Source of the DNA: Mesobacterium_A sp034670065 | GTDB lineage: Bacteria > Pseudomonadota > Alphaproteobacteria > Rhodobacterales > Rhodobacteraceae | Length of the DNA: 64,000 nucleotides | NCBI GenBank assembly: GCA_034670065.1 | Contig: JAXMOG010000002.1 | Coordinates: 1-64,000 of the forward strand | Reading direction: 5' to 3' | Part shown: positions 41,148 to 50,285 of the stretch, one piece after another | Numbering within the stretch: position 1 is the stretch's first letter | Layout: each line of letters begins with the position of its first letter | The notes under the pieces: model-generated | Database searches by the model: none | What the model was told of the DNA's origin: nothing | Seen by the model: only the letters and a program-made list of their open reading frames with translations | Position numbers and translations under genes: made by a program

Positions 41148-41882
41148 TCACAGTGATAGATCTTCTTTCGCAACCGATGGTTCAAACGCGTTCTTTGGCA
41201 GCAAATGGAATGCTGTTTCAGTCTTTCTGGCAACCAATATCCGGTCACACCGAAAGGTCCGTGGCCCGTCTGTGAGATGGTCGAAGGCAACGACGTACCA
41301 AACCGGATATTTCAGGAGTAGATAGTGCGGCGCGATCTGACGGTCAGATGTCTGTTTGTCTTCTCGCTGATATTGTATCTCCAACTCCGTCTGAGTGATG
41401 AAGGCCTGATGCAAAGCCTGAACGACCCGCTTTGGTGGTACGTTCACGCTCGCTTGCACATATGTTGAAGCTGTAACGCCGATCATGATCCGCGATTTCA
41501 GACGCTCAACCTGCCGCCGCTTTTCCGGCGAAAACGATGCCACCAACTGCCGCCGCACAGAGCCAAGGCTTGCCAAAAAGATCGGTGAATTCATCTTCTC
41601 GGCCACTGCGATGCTGATGAGCAGATCAACCGCCTCGGCATATGGCAAATTCAATCTGCCCACACCCCAATTCTGGTCAAGTCGCACGCCACCACCGCGC
41701 CCGCGATCCGCGTCGATTTGCATGCCTTGTTCTCGCATCAGCGACAGGTCTCGCGCGATCGTTCGCACGCTGACGTTATGCTGCTGGGCAAGGTCTTTGA
41801 CCGTGCAGTGTACGTCTTGTTTTAGCTGTACAGCCAGCAATTCCAGCCGCCTCAGCCGATCATGTGCGCTTGTTCGGGGCAT
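41148..41882 (-). CDS. WYL-domain transcriptional regulator (YafY/DeoR-like)
   Basis: Protein of about 244 residues from the ATG at 41882. The N-terminus is a winged-helix HTH_11 (DRLRRLELLAVQLKQ, TVKDLAQQHNVSVRTIARDLSLM). The C-terminal half is a WYL ligand-binding region with YLLLKYPVWYVVAFDHLTDGPRTFRCDRI near 190. Such proteins repress or activate neighbouring genes on binding a ligand or nucleotide. It is divergent from the small VOC gene, which it probably controls. A longer reading from 41981 exists but adds unlikely residues. Confidence 0.85.
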   Translation of the reverse strand: MPRTSAHDRLRRLELLAVQLKQDVHCTVKDLAQQHNVSVRTIARDLSLMREQGMQIDADRGRGGGVRLDQNWGVGRLNLPYAEAVDLLISIAVAEKMNSPIFLASLGSVRRQLVASFSPEKRRQVERLKSRIMIGVTASTYVQASVNVPPKRVVQALHQAFITQTELEIQYQREDKQTSDRQIAPHYLLLKYPVWYVVAFDHLTDGPRTFRCDRILVARKTETAFHLLPKNAFEPSVAKEDLSL

Positions 41883-42003
41883 ATAACAAATAGGACATAA
41901 AGTGGCACATTTATCAATATGAAGCAGTTCAGTTGGAGCTGGTCGCTGATCTTCGACCGAGTGAATCGCAAGTTGTCTCAATAATTTAACTGGGAAGAAA
42001 ACG

Positions 42004-42360
42004 ATGAAAATGAACTACTTTGTTGTCGGTACAAACGACATGAACGCGTCAAAAGCTTTCTACGACGCGCTTTTTGAAGGTGAGAACCTACGTTCCGTTT
42101 CTCCGATAGATCGAATGACCTATTGGATGGGAGAGGATTTTGCTTTTGCCACAGCGTTACCGTTTGACGAAAAGCCTGCCACCAACGGAAATGGCACGAT
42201 GGTTGGCTTCTGTGTCGGTGCCAAAGGGGACGTCGAAAGATTTCACACGTTGGCTATACAACTTGGCGGCACATGCGAAGGCGCGCCAAATCAACGTGGG
42301 CCGAAGTTTTCTGCATATGTCCGAGACCTAGATGGCAATAAACTGTGCTTTTCCGACTAA
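42004..42360 (+). CDS. Small VOC-family (glyoxalase-like) protein
   Basis: Protein of 118 residues with a single VOC module: YFVVGTNDMNASKAFYDALFEG at the start, GRAW-like tail replaced by GPKFSAYVRDLDGNKLCFSD at the end. Members bind a metal and act as isomerases, dioxygenases or resistance proteins. No function can be given. It starts 120 bases from the divergent WYL regulator, a common regulator-VOC pair. Confidence 0.82.
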   Translation: MKMNYFVVGTNDMNASKAFYDALFEGENLRSVSPIDRMTYWMGEDFAFATALPFDEKPATNGNGTMVGFCVGAKGDVERFHTLAIQLGGTCEGAPNQRGPKFSAYVRDLDGNKLCFSD

Positions 42361-42965
42361 TGGCAGATTTGACAAATTTAGGGTGAAATCAGACAAGCGC
42401 AACTGCGTGTCATATCGTCAAACGAGGTCGCTTTCTCGCCGCGGGATTTGAACCTGTTACGATGCTAGCCGCGCAAGCGGATCATGCAAGTGCTTGGTAA
42501 AAACTATCAAGCGCGTTGGAGCTTTGGGATATTCCAACCGAAGACCTTTGGTGTCGCGATTCCGGGCCGATCTTTGTGGTGAATGCACAAAGGGGGGCGC
42601 ATTGAGGAAGTGCGTTAGGTGGGTCCAAGGGAAGTGAACGCCTGATCCCGTGGGGTCCGTTGGCCGTGTGAAGTCAGTACAATGGCTTGCCGCGAAATTT
42701 CCCAGAACGTGTCGAAACCACTTGGACTTGGAATAAGTAGAAACGGGATTTGAGGGCAGATCACACTCTGGCAACTAAGATGAAACAGATTCCTTGTGTT
42801 GTTTTAGGTCCTGATCTCATCTCAAGGATACTGGGCGCGGGGATCTTGATGGGAAATTCCGCTAGTCTTGCGATCCAAGTATCACCCAAGACCGATAGGG
42901 TAATGGACCAGAGGCACCGGGTGTTTCATTCTGGCAAAGCTCAGTCCGATACAAGGTAAACGCCA
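42361..42965. other. Gap of 605 bases before the cycloisomerase gene
   Basis: No convincing gene on either strand. A short piece near 42440-42457 reads like a tRNA T-arm on the minus strand (GGTTCAAATCCC), but no cloverleaf can be built around it. The promoter of the cycloisomerase gene should be at its right end. Confidence 0.35.
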
Positions 42966-44111
42966 GTGATCACCATCGACGCAATTGAAGCCAGTATTCT
43001 TGATGTGCCAACCATCCGGGGGCATGTCTTGGCGATGACGACCATGCGAGAGCAGTCGTTTGTTTTGGTGCGTGTGCGGTTTTCCGATGGCTCTGTGGGC
43101 ATTGGTGAAGGCACTGCTATTGGCGGTTTGAGCTATGGGCCGGAAAGCCCAGAGAGCATTTTTTCCGCGATTAGAGACTATATTTCCCCTCTTTTAACTG
43201 GACAGCCCGGTGATCTGATTAATCAAGCGATTGGTCGGATGGCCTTGGGTATCCAAGGCAATCCAATCGCCAAGGCTGCCGTCGAAATGGCGTTGTGGGA
43301 TGGGCTGGCGCGCCGTATGGGGCGCCCAACGTCAGCCCTGTTTGGCGGTGCCATCCATGATCGTTTTCCGGTTGCGTGGACATTGGCCAGTGGTGATCTG
43401 GCTACGGATATTGACGAAGCGAAACAGATGGTCGCCTCAAAGCGCCACAACATCTTCAAGCTGAAAATCGGAAAGCGCAGCGTTCGAGAGGACGTGGCCC
43501 ATGTCGCCGCCATTACACAAGCCCTAGGCGACGATGCGAGCATTCGGGTTGACGTCAATCAAGCGTGGTCGTTCCACGATGCCCGATGGGGCCTTGCTGG
43601 TTTGGAAGAAATTGGTGTGGATTTGGTGGAACAACCCATCAACGCACGTGACCGCGCTGGGCTGGCTGAGTTGAACGCCACGCATAAAATCGCAGTGATG
43701 GCAGATGAGGCACTGAATGGGCCGGAAGATGCACTGAAATACAGTGAGGCCGCTGATGTTTTTGCTGTGAAGGTCGCGCAATCCGGCGGGCTGAAACGCG
43801 CTGCAGAGGTGTGCGCCATCGCGCAAGCAGCAGGTCTGGGGATCTACGGGGGAACAATGCTGGAAAGCGGCGTTGGTACGGCCGCCGCGCTGCAACTGTT
43901 TGCGACGATACAGACTGTGGCTTGGGGAACAGAACTGTTTGGCCCGTTGCTGTTTGTAGATGAGATTCTGGCCGATCCGATCCAATATTCAGACTTCAAC
44001 GTTCTGGTGCCACAGGGGCATGGAAACGGCGTTCAATTGGATGAAGACAAGGTTGCATTCTATCGCCGCGACGGTGGTCGTCGTGGGCATCTACATGCAG
44101 TGAAGTCTTAG
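42966..44111 (+). CDS. catB: Muconate cycloisomerase-type enolase-superfamily enzyme
   Basis: Protein of 381 residues starting at GTG (42966) with an AAGG ribosome site. It converts cis,cis-muconate to muconolactone in the catechol ortho pathway. Superfamily landmarks: substrate lid TIRGHVLAMTTMREQSF at residue 17, catalytic lysines in FKLKIGKRS near 165 (KxK), metal ligands in DVNQAW near 197, LVEQPI near 223 and MADEAL near 247, and the late lysine in FAVKVAQSGGL near 270. Its end overlaps the convergent LysR gene by four bases. A chloromuconate or related variant is possible. Confidence 0.88.
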   Translation: MITIDAIEASILDVPTIRGHVLAMTTMREQSFVLVRVRFSDGSVGIGEGTAIGGLSYGPESPESIFSAIRDYISPLLTGQPGDLINQAIGRMALGIQGNPIAKAAVEMALWDGLARRMGRPTSALFGGAIHDRFPVAWTLASGDLATDIDEAKQMVASKRHNIFKLKIGKRSVREDVAHVAAITQALGDDASIRVDVNQAWSFHDARWGLAGLEEIGVDLVEQPINARDRAGLAELNATHKIAVMADEALNGPEDALKYSEAADVFAVKVAQSGGLKRAAEVCAIAQAAGLGIYGGTMLESGVGTAAALQLFATIQTVAWGTELFGPLLFVDEILADPIQYSDFNVLVPQGHGNGVQLDEDKVAFYRRDGGRRGHLHAVKS

Positions 44112-45004
44112 ATTGTCTTGCGTGCTACGGAATGGGCAATTGCAATGAAGTTGCGCACGTGAACACCTTGCTCATCAATTCGGTGGTTGATGGACAAAGA
44201 TGTTCGATCCAGCTGCGGCATCAGGTTTAAAAACCGAATGCCATTGCGCTGCGCCGAAGCGACCGAAGCCGGCACAACACAAACGCCTTCACCGATGGCC
44301 ACCAAACTCAATGCGGTTTGCAGGTCCATGGTGAATACCCGATTTTTTAAATCGATGCCTTTGGCCTTAAAGTTATCAATCACAAAATCAGCATAAGATG
44401 GCCGCGGATATTCCGGGTACAGAATGATGTTTTTCTCAGCGACTTCGCTCAGCTGGGCTTGCCCTTTTGTGACAGGCTCAAAAACGTCGGGCGCGGCCAA
44501 CATCAGGTCCTCTTCTGCCAATTGCCGCGTGACAAACTCACTGTCACGCAATGCAGGTCGGGCAAATGCAACATCGATTTCCCGCCTGACCAAGGCCCGG
44601 TGAAGCTGGGCATTGTTCATCGGTACAAGACTTAGATTCATCTCGGTGTAATTGGCCCGGAACGATTTGATGATCGTTGGCAAAAGCCCGTAAGTGGACG
44701 ATCCAACAAACCCAATCCTCAACCGGCCTTCCGACCCCTGGCCAAGCCTGCGCACTTCCAGTTTGGCGTCTTCAATTTCCGCCAAGATTTTTTGCACCCG
44801 CACGTAAAACCGTTCGCCAGCTTGCGTCAGCGTAATGGAGTTGCGGCCGCGATTGAAAAGCAGGGCGCCGAGTTCGGTTTCAATTTGCTTGATCTGGCGG
44901 CTGAGCGGGGGTTGGGCCATGTCCAGCCTCTCTGCCGCGCGCCCAAAATGAAGCTCTTCAGCCACGGCAACAAAGTAGTGCATTTGTTTGATATTCATCG
45001 CCAT
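44108..45004 (-). CDS. catR: LysR-family regulator (CatR/BenM type)
   Basis: Protein of 298 residues. The helix-turn-helix is MNIKQMHYFVAVAEELHFGRAAERLDMAQPPLSRQIKQIE, split around residue 20, with LFNRGRNSITLTQAGERF after it; this is the CatR/CbnR subgroup that responds to muconate. It lies beside the cycloisomerase (convergent) and 107 bases downstream of the dioxygenase gene on the same strand, an unusual order since CatR usually faces catB. Function in control of the ortho-cleavage genes is inferred. Confidence 0.88.
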   Translation of the reverse strand: MAMNIKQMHYFVAVAEELHFGRAAERLDMAQPPLSRQIKQIETELGALLFNRGRNSITLTQAGERFYVRVQKILAEIEDAKLEVRRLGQGSEGRLRIGFVGSSTYGLLPTIIKSFRANYTEMNLSLVPMNNAQLHRALVRREIDVAFARPALRDSEFVTRQLAEEDLMLAAPDVFEPVTKGQAQLSEVAEKNIILYPEYPRPSYADFVIDNFKAKGIDLKNRVFTMDLQTALSLVAIGEGVCVVPASVASAQRNGIRFLNLMPQLDRTSLSINHRIDEQGVHVRNFIAIAHSVARKTI

Positions 45005-45050
45005 GTGCCCGGCCTTATCAGCAAGTGCCCGATCATCGTCTCAAACCCAC

Positions 45051-45087
45051 AAAATGCAAAGCCCCCACAGATACTATCTGCGGGAGC
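45051..45087 (-). terminator. Terminator after the intradiol dioxygenase gene
   Basis: On the minus strand, the stem GCTCCCGCAGAT / ATCTGTGGGGGC with a 3-base loop and one to two mismatches is followed by TTTGCATTTT. It lies 25 bases after the dioxygenase stop and before the LysR gene, so the two minus-strand genes are probably transcribed apart. Confidence 0.75.
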
Positions 45088-45111
45088 CTGCTAGATTGCA
45101 AAAGTGTAAAA

Positions 45112-45978
45112 TTACTCGGCAGCCATTGCCACTTCGTCTTTCAAGACAAAGTCGAATTTCACGTGAAGGTCTGTGTCCAGGTCATCGCCTGCCGGATTGA
45201 ACTTTGCGACCAGGCTTTCCTTGACTGCAAAGACGCTGTCATTGTCCAGCCAAGCGCTGTCGCTGTCATAGACTTGGCTGACCAAGGTGCGATAGCCGTC
45301 TTTGGACAAGATAAAGTGCATGTGTCCCGGACGGTTTGGATGGTGGCCCATCGCACGCAGCAATTCACCGGCTGTTTCATTGTCCGGAATTGGATACGGG
45401 ACAGGGCGCACGGCGCGGAATGCATAGTGCCCGTTTTCATCGGTTTCAAACCGGCCGCGCAGATTGAAATCTGGCTGGTTCGGGTCATGGTTTTCGTACA
45501 GACCGTTTGGTGCATCTTCCCAGACATCAAGCGTTACGTTGGCGACTGGATTGCCATTCAGATCGCTTACAACACCTTCAAAAAACACGCTTTCCTCATC
45601 GTCGAAGTGCTTTTGCACTGTTGACGCGCCTTTGGGCAGGACAGGCGGGTTTTCACGATAAAACGGTCCGAGGACGGTCGATTCACTTTCATTGCCGTCC
45701 ACAGGGTGGGTCAGCATGTCTACCAATACTTCGACACCCAGAATGTCGCCCAGCAGGATAAATTCCTGACGTTTGTCATCGCAAATTTGTCCGGCACGAC
45801 CAAGGTAATCGCAGGCAAACAAGAATTCTTCGTGCTGAAGATTCACGTCACGACAGAAGTCGTGCAGATGCTTGATCAAAGACGTCAGAATGACCCGATT
45901 TCGGTCAGTAATGTCCCCGTTTTCACCAAGTGACTTGATGACCGTTTCGGTCACGTTTTCGATCGTAACGTTTCTCAT
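45112..45978 (-). CDS. Intradiol ring-cleavage dioxygenase (catechol / hydroxyquinol 1,2-dioxygenase)
   Basis: Protein of about 288 residues from the ATG at 45978, with GGAGGAGG upstream. Non-haem Fe(III) enzyme that opens catechol or hydroxyquinol between the hydroxyls. An N-terminal helical dimerisation domain of about 95 residues precedes ESTVLGPFYREN. The four iron ligands are visible: tyrosine in NGLYEN near 160, tyrosine in VRPVPYPIP near 195, and two histidines in RPGHMHF near 220. With muconate cycloisomerase near by, catechol is the likely substrate, giving muconate, but the sequence type also fits hydroxyquinol enzymes. Confidence 0.92.
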   Translation of the reverse strand: MRNVTIENVTETVIKSLGENGDITDRNRVILTSLIKHLHDFCRDVNLQHEEFLFACDYLGRAGQICDDKRQEFILLGDILGVEVLVDMLTHPVDGNESESTVLGPFYRENPPVLPKGASTVQKHFDDEESVFFEGVVSDLNGNPVANVTLDVWEDAPNGLYENHDPNQPDFNLRGRFETDENGHYAFRAVRPVPYPIPDNETAGELLRAMGHHPNRPGHMHFILSKDGYRTLVSQVYDSDSAWLDNDSVFAVKESLVAKFNPAGDDLDTDLHVKFDFVLKDEVAMAAE

Positions 45979-46239
45979 GGATGTCCTCCTCCAATACTGC
46001 GCGAATTGTTGCATCAGGGTACACGCACCTTCCCCCACGCGTTCTGAAGACAATCTTTCTCAAGCGAATGGCGCATCCAATGCATTATCGAGTATCAGCC
46101 GATACTTTAAAGTCAAACCTTGCCGCGCCAAGGCGTAGAGACGTCGATTAGGTATCGGTGGATACCGCGCACGACATTGTAGCGGAGCCACGACACAGCT
46201 CATTTTCATCCAGCAATAACGTGGAGCGGGTGAGCAGTG

Positions 46240-46611
46240 ATGCTGGAAAAGCTGGAGCAAATGAAGAAACGGTTGGAGGCACAGCCTCACCTGTTGCGGT
46301 TGGGCTGCCTGTTCTCACACACTGTTTTGTTCAAAGTTGGTGATGATGAATTCTACCTGACTTTTGAAAATGGTCATCTGCGCACGATCGTGCCTGGTCC
46401 AAGCCGCAAGACGCCTTGGCGTTTCGCGCTGAAGACCGACGATGCGGCGATGGAGGCGTTCTGGAAAGAGCGGCCAATTCCCGGCTTTCACGACATTTTC
46501 GGACTGGTGAAAATCGGTCGTGCGCAGATCGATGGCGACATTCTCGAACTGGTGAAAAACCTGCGATTTTTCAAAGAATTTATGGCGCTTGGCCGGGAGG
46601 TAGGGGCATGA
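46240..46611 (+). CDS. Conserved-looking small protein, function unknown
   Basis: Protein of 123 residues; the ATG at 46240 (or a GTG three bases before) opens it. It contains FKVGDDEFYLTFENGHLRTIVPGPSRK and ends with FFKEFMALGREV, resembling SCP2-like lipid or ligand-binding proteins only weakly. It has no signal peptide. Its stop overlaps the ATG of the alpha/beta hydrolase gene (ATGA), so both are coupled and probably act in the same step, perhaps as a ligand carrier. It is divergent from the dioxygenase gene. Confidence 0.65.
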   Translation: MLEKLEQMKKRLEAQPHLLRLGCLFSHTVLFKVGDDEFYLTFENGHLRTIVPGPSRKTPWRFALKTDDAAMEAFWKERPIPGFHDIFGLVKIGRAQIDGDILELVKNLRFFKEFMALGREVGA

Positions 46612-47456
46612 GCGCTGTTGAACCAATCATCGGTAGATATGTTTCAATTCACGTTGGCGGAGTGAAACATAGGGTCTATTTCGAGGAATCGGGCCAAGGA
46701 CGCCCCGTTTTGTGCCTGCACACGGCAGGGGCGGATACACGGCAATGGCGTCACATTATGAACGATGTAGAGATTACGGAATCGAACCGTATCATTGCGT
46801 TCGACCTGCCGTGGCACGGGAAGTCTTTGCCGCCCGAAGGGTTTGAAACGCAGGAATATCTGCTGACGACACAGGCCTATATTGAGACGGTTCTGGCCAT
46901 TGTACAGGCTCTGGAGCTGGAACAGCCTGTTTTGGCAGGTTGCTCGATGGGCGGGCGAATTGCATTGCAGATCGCGGCACTTCATCCGGGTGTTTTTGCT
47001 GGATTCATCGCAATCGAGGCCAGTGATTTTCAGCCAGCTTGGTACGATATTGACTGGTTCCACCGGCCCGATGCCCATGGCGGAGAGATGGGTGCGGCTC
47101 TCGTTTCGGCCAATATCTCACCCTATGCCCCCAATGCAGAACGCTGGAACACGATGTGGATGTTCATGCAGTCGGGCCCCGGTGTTTTCCGCGGCGATCT
47201 GAGTTTCTACACCCAAGACGACAGTTTGATTGGGCGGCTTTGGCAGATTGATACCGGTAAGGCCCCTGTCCACTTAATCGTCGGGGCATACGATCTGACC
47301 TGCACCCCTGAGGATGCGCAGCGCACCGCAGACGCCATACCTGGCGCAACAATTGCGGTGATGGAAGAGCTTGGCCACTTCCCGATGAGCGAACACCCAG
47401 AGGGTTTCCGACCATTTTTCATCGACGGGCTGATGCGCATGCCTGCGCCGGGGTGA
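46608..47456 (+). CDS. Alpha/beta hydrolase (3-oxoadipate enol-lactonase-like)
   Basis: Protein of 282 residues. Early GRPVLCLHTAGADTRQWR (the oxyanion HTAG region), nucleophile elbow LAGCSMGGRIALQIA near residue 115 (GxSxGG), an acid in LIVGAYDLTCTPEDAQ near 225 and a histidine in MEELGHFPMSEHPE near 255 give a full triad. Enol-lactonases of the ortho pathway belong to this fold and the neighbours make dioxygenase and cycloisomerase, so hydrolysis of the lactone product is the leading idea. Other esters or C-C bonds cannot be excluded. Confidence 0.8.
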   Translation: MSAVEPIIGRYVSIHVGGVKHRVYFEESGQGRPVLCLHTAGADTRQWRHIMNDVEITESNRIIAFDLPWHGKSLPPEGFETQEYLLTTQAYIETVLAIVQALELEQPVLAGCSMGGRIALQIAALHPGVFAGFIAIEASDFQPAWYDIDWFHRPDAHGGEMGAALVSANISPYAPNAERWNTMWMFMQSGPGVFRGDLSFYTQDDSLIGRLWQIDTGKAPVHLIVGAYDLTCTPEDAQRTADAIPGATIAVMEELGHFPMSEHPEGFRPFFIDGLMRMPAPG

Positions 47457-47499
47457 AGGGCAAAATCATACACAATTCGTGAAACGGGAGGATCACAAG

Positions 47500-48777
47500 A
47501 TGACTTACAAGGCACCACATTTAACGCGACGGGCTTTCGGGAGAGGAGCTGCAGCGCTTGCCGGGGCAACTGCATTCGGGCGCCCAGCACTAGCCGCCAA
47601 CAAAACCATCAAAATCGGTTTTGTAACGCCTCAAACTGGGCCTTTGGCCGTGTTTGCGGAATCCGACGCTTTCGTACTGGAACGGTTTCGTTCGGCGTTG
47701 GACGGCGGGTTGAATATTGCTGGCGAAACCTATGCAATCGAGATCATCGTCAAAGACAGCCAGTCCAATTCCAACCGTGCAGCGACTGTCGCGCAGGAAT
47801 TGATTTTGGATGATGAGGTGCACCTCATCCTTGCCACGTCGACGCCAGACACAACAAACCCGGTTGCTGATCAGGCCGAGTTGAACGAAGTGCCATGCAT
47901 CACCAATGACACCCCGTGGCAGCCACATTTCTTTGGCCGGCAGGGCGATCCAGCAACCGGATTTGAGTGGACGTTCCATTTCTTCTGGGGTCTGGAAGAC
48001 GTCATTTCTTCGTACACAGGAATTTGGGACAAGACTGAAACCAACAAGGTTGTTGGTGCGCTGTGGCCAAATGATCCGGATGGCAACGGTTGGGGCAATG
48101 ATGAGGTAGGCTTTCCACCAGTATTGGCTGCAAAGGGCTATACGCTGGTTGATCCGGGCCGCTATCAAGTGATGTCTGATGATTTCTCTGCCCAGATTTC
48201 GGCGTTCAAATCTGCCGGGGTAGAGATTGTGACCGGTGTTGTTCCGCCACCTGATTTCGCGACCTTCTGGTTGCAGGCCGCGCAACAGGACTTCCACCCC
48301 AAAGTTGTGACATTCGGCAAGGCGTTGGAGTTTCCGCAGGTCATTTCGTCGTTGGGTGAACGCGGCGCGTCATTGTCGACCGAAGTTTGGTGGTCGCCCG
48401 GCCATCCATTCTCTTCTGGGTTCACAGGACAAAGCTCTGCAGAGTTGGCTGCCGAATACGAAGCGGCAACAGGCAATCCATGGACGATGCCACTTGGTTT
48501 CAAGCATTCGCTGTTCGAAGTGGCGATTGACGCGCTCAAGCGTACACAGGAGCCAAGTGACCCAGCATCCATTCGCGATGCGATTGCCTCGACGGATTAC
48601 GCCTCCATCGTTGGCCCGGTCAATTTTCAGACTGGCCCAGTGCCCAATGTGTCCAAGACACCATTGGTTGGCGGTCAATGGCGGATCGAAGATGGCAAGC
48701 CCGTGATCGATATCGTTGAAAACGGCGACCATCCCGAGATCGCCTTGACCGGCGAAGTCCGTCTGATCGACTTCTAA
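47500..48777 (+). CDS. Liv-type ABC transporter substrate-binding protein with Tat signal
   Basis: Binding protein of about 425 residues from the ATG at 47500, after GGGAGG. The amino end carries a twin-arginine signal (TRRAFGRGAAALAGATAFG) cut near AALA, so it is exported folded. The body is Peripla_BP_6-like: IKIGFVTPQTGPLAVFAESD, ATSTPDTTNPVADQAELNEVPCI near 125-145, and a long middle region with WPNDPDGNGW. It heads an importer with the ATPases and permeases that follow a terminator. The cargo may be an aromatic acid, given the neighbouring ortho-cleavage genes. Confidence 0.88.
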   Translation: MTYKAPHLTRRAFGRGAAALAGATAFGRPALAANKTIKIGFVTPQTGPLAVFAESDAFVLERFRSALDGGLNIAGETYAIEIIVKDSQSNSNRAATVAQELILDDEVHLILATSTPDTTNPVADQAELNEVPCITNDTPWQPHFFGRQGDPATGFEWTFHFFWGLEDVISSYTGIWDKTETNKVVGALWPNDPDGNGWGNDEVGFPPVLAAKGYTLVDPGRYQVMSDDFSAQISAFKSAGVEIVTGVVPPPDFATFWLQAAQQDFHPKVVTFGKALEFPQVISSLGERGASLSTEVWWSPGHPFSSGFTGQSSAELAAEYEAATGNPWTMPLGFKHSLFEVAIDALKRTQEPSDPASIRDAIASTDYASIVGPVNFQTGPVPNVSKTPLVGGQWRIEDGKPVIDIVENGDHPEIALTGEVRLIDF

Positions 48778-48795
48778 TAAATTTCCTCCCCAACT

Positions 48796-48830
48796 CCCGG
48801 CTTTGTCCTTTGTGACAAAGCCGGGTTTTT
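48796..48830 (+). terminator. Hairpin between the binding-protein gene and livG
   Basis: A 12-bp stem, CCCGGCTTTGTC / GACAAAGCCGGG, with a 6-base loop and TTTTTC after it. It lies 19 bases after the stop and 20 bases before the ATPase gene. Partial termination here would give more binding protein than membrane parts. Confidence 0.9.
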
Positions 48831-48849
48831 CTTGGCAAAGGACGGCCGA

Positions 48850-49572
48850 ATGGAACCGCTTCTAAAAGCTCAGGGGCTGACGAAAAACTTCGGCGCGCTC
48901 CGTGCCACAGACAACGTTGATCTGACATTAAGTGCGGGTGACGCACTTGGCATCATTGGTCCCAATGGGGCTGGAAAATCCACGTTGTTCAACCTAATTG
49001 CCGGAACAATTTTACCCGATGCTGGCACGGTGATGCTTGATGGGCGCGATGTTTCACGCGCCTCACCGGCGGAACGGTGTCGGTTGGGTATTGGGCGCAC
49101 GTATCAAATTCCCAAACCATTTGCGGGGCTGAGTGTTTTTGAAAATCTCATCGTCGCAGCGCGGTTTGGTGGGGACCTGCCGGATGCCAAAGCCAGACAG
49201 GACTGTCTGAACATTCTGGATCAGCTTGAACTGCGATCTTTGGCGGACAAACCAGCCGGAAGCCTGCGGTTGCTTGAGCGGAAACGCCTTGAAATGGCAC
49301 GGGCCTTGGCGACGCAGCCACAAGTTTTACTGCTGGATGAGATTGCTGGCGGGTTGACCGAAATGGAGTGCGAAAGCCTGATCGGGACCATTCGGGAAAT
49401 TCGCGAAAACGGCGTTGCGATCATTTGGATTGAGCACGTCGTGCACGCACTTCTGGCAGTGGTCGACCGGCTGGCCGTTATCAATTTCGGCGCAAAGATT
49501 GCCGAAGGCGCGCCGCATGAAACCTTCGAAAGCCGCGAAGTTCAGGAAATCTACCTGGGGATAGAGGCATGA
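48850..49572 (+). CDS. livG: Liv-type ABC transporter ATP-binding protein (LivG)
   Basis: ATPase of 240 residues from the ATG at 48850. Walker A GPNGAGKS near residue 38, Q-loop region GIGRTYQIPKPF near 85 (typical of LivG), a signature-like LLERKRLEMARAL near 142 (degenerate, as often in LivG), Walker B VLLLDEIAGGL near 163 and switch histidine in IEHVVHAL near 200. It pairs with LivF, whose ATG overlaps its stop by four bases (ATGA). The Walker A and LivF partner make the assignment firm. Confidence 0.94.
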   Translation: MEPLLKAQGLTKNFGALRATDNVDLTLSAGDALGIIGPNGAGKSTLFNLIAGTILPDAGTVMLDGRDVSRASPAERCRLGIGRTYQIPKPFAGLSVFENLIVAARFGGDLPDAKARQDCLNILDQLELRSLADKPAGSLRLLERKRLEMARALATQPQVLLLDEIAGGLTEMECESLIGTIREIRENGVAIIWIEHVVHALLAVVDRLAVINFGAKIAEGAPHETFESREVQEIYLGIEA

Positions 49573-50285
49573 GCGCATTGCTAAAAGTAGCTGGTCTAGA
49601 CGCGCACTACGGCGACTTTCAAGCGTTGTTCAGTGTCGATTTTCAGGTCGAAACGGGCCAGGTCGTGGCTTTGGTTGGCGCGAATGGCGCCGGTAAAACC
49701 ACCTTCCTGCGAACCATTTGCGGGCTGGTCCCCAGTGTGGGGCAGAACATCGAATTTGATGGCAAGAATATCGCGGGCCAACCTGCCTACCAAATATCGA
49801 GAGACGGAATTGCTATGTCACCAGAAGGGCGGCGCTTGTTTCCGTCTCTGAGTGTCCAAGAAAACCTGATGCTCGGTGCCAATGTCAGGCGGCAAGGCGC
49901 ATGGAACATGGCGGCGGTGTATGAGCTTTTTCCGGTGCTTGAGGAAAAGCGCGATATCCCGGCAACGCTGCTGTCTGGCGGGCAACAGCAAATGGTCGCG
50001 ATTGGACGGGCGCTTATGGCCAATCCAAAGCTTTTGATGCTGGACGAAGTCAGCCTTGGATTGGCGCCGGTGATTGTGCGCGACATCTACTCGGCATTGC
50101 CGCGCATCATGGCCGGTGGGGCATCTGTTATTCTGGTGGAACAGGACATTGGGTTGGCGATGGATGTCTCTGACCAATTGTATTGCCTGCAAGAGGGCCG
50201 GGTCAGTCTGCAGGGTCGTTCCAATACTCTGACGCGCTCAGATGTTTCAGAGGCCTATTTCGGCAAAAAGCAGGAGGCATCGTGA
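49569..50285 (+). CDS. livF: Liv-type ABC transporter ATP-binding protein (LivF)
   Basis: ATPase of 238 residues. Walker A GANGAGKT near residue 37, MSPEGRRLFPSLSVQENL near 80, signature LSGGQQQMVAIGRALM near 137, Walker B LLMLDEVSLGLAP near 155 and VEQDIGLAMDVSD near 190, the LivF hallmark. It overlaps livG (ATGA) and its stop meets the livH start. Confidence 0.94.
   Translation: MSALLKVAGLDAHYGDFQALFSVDFQVETGQVVALVGANGAGKTTFLRTICGLVPSVGQNIEFDGKNIAGQPAYQISRDGIAMSPEGRRLFPSLSVQENLMLGANVRRQGAWNMAAVYELFPVLEEKRDIPATLLSGGQQQMVAIGRALMANPKLLMLDEVSLGLAPVIVRDIYSALPRIMAGGASVILVEQDIGLAMDVSDQLYCLQEGRVSLQGRSNTLTRSDVSEAYFGKKQEAS

Noticed and set aside
42430..42470. tRNA-like T-arm on the minus strand (GGTTCAAATCCC)
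   Set aside because: No acceptor stem, anticodon arm or D-arm can be built around it, so it is most likely a chance match.
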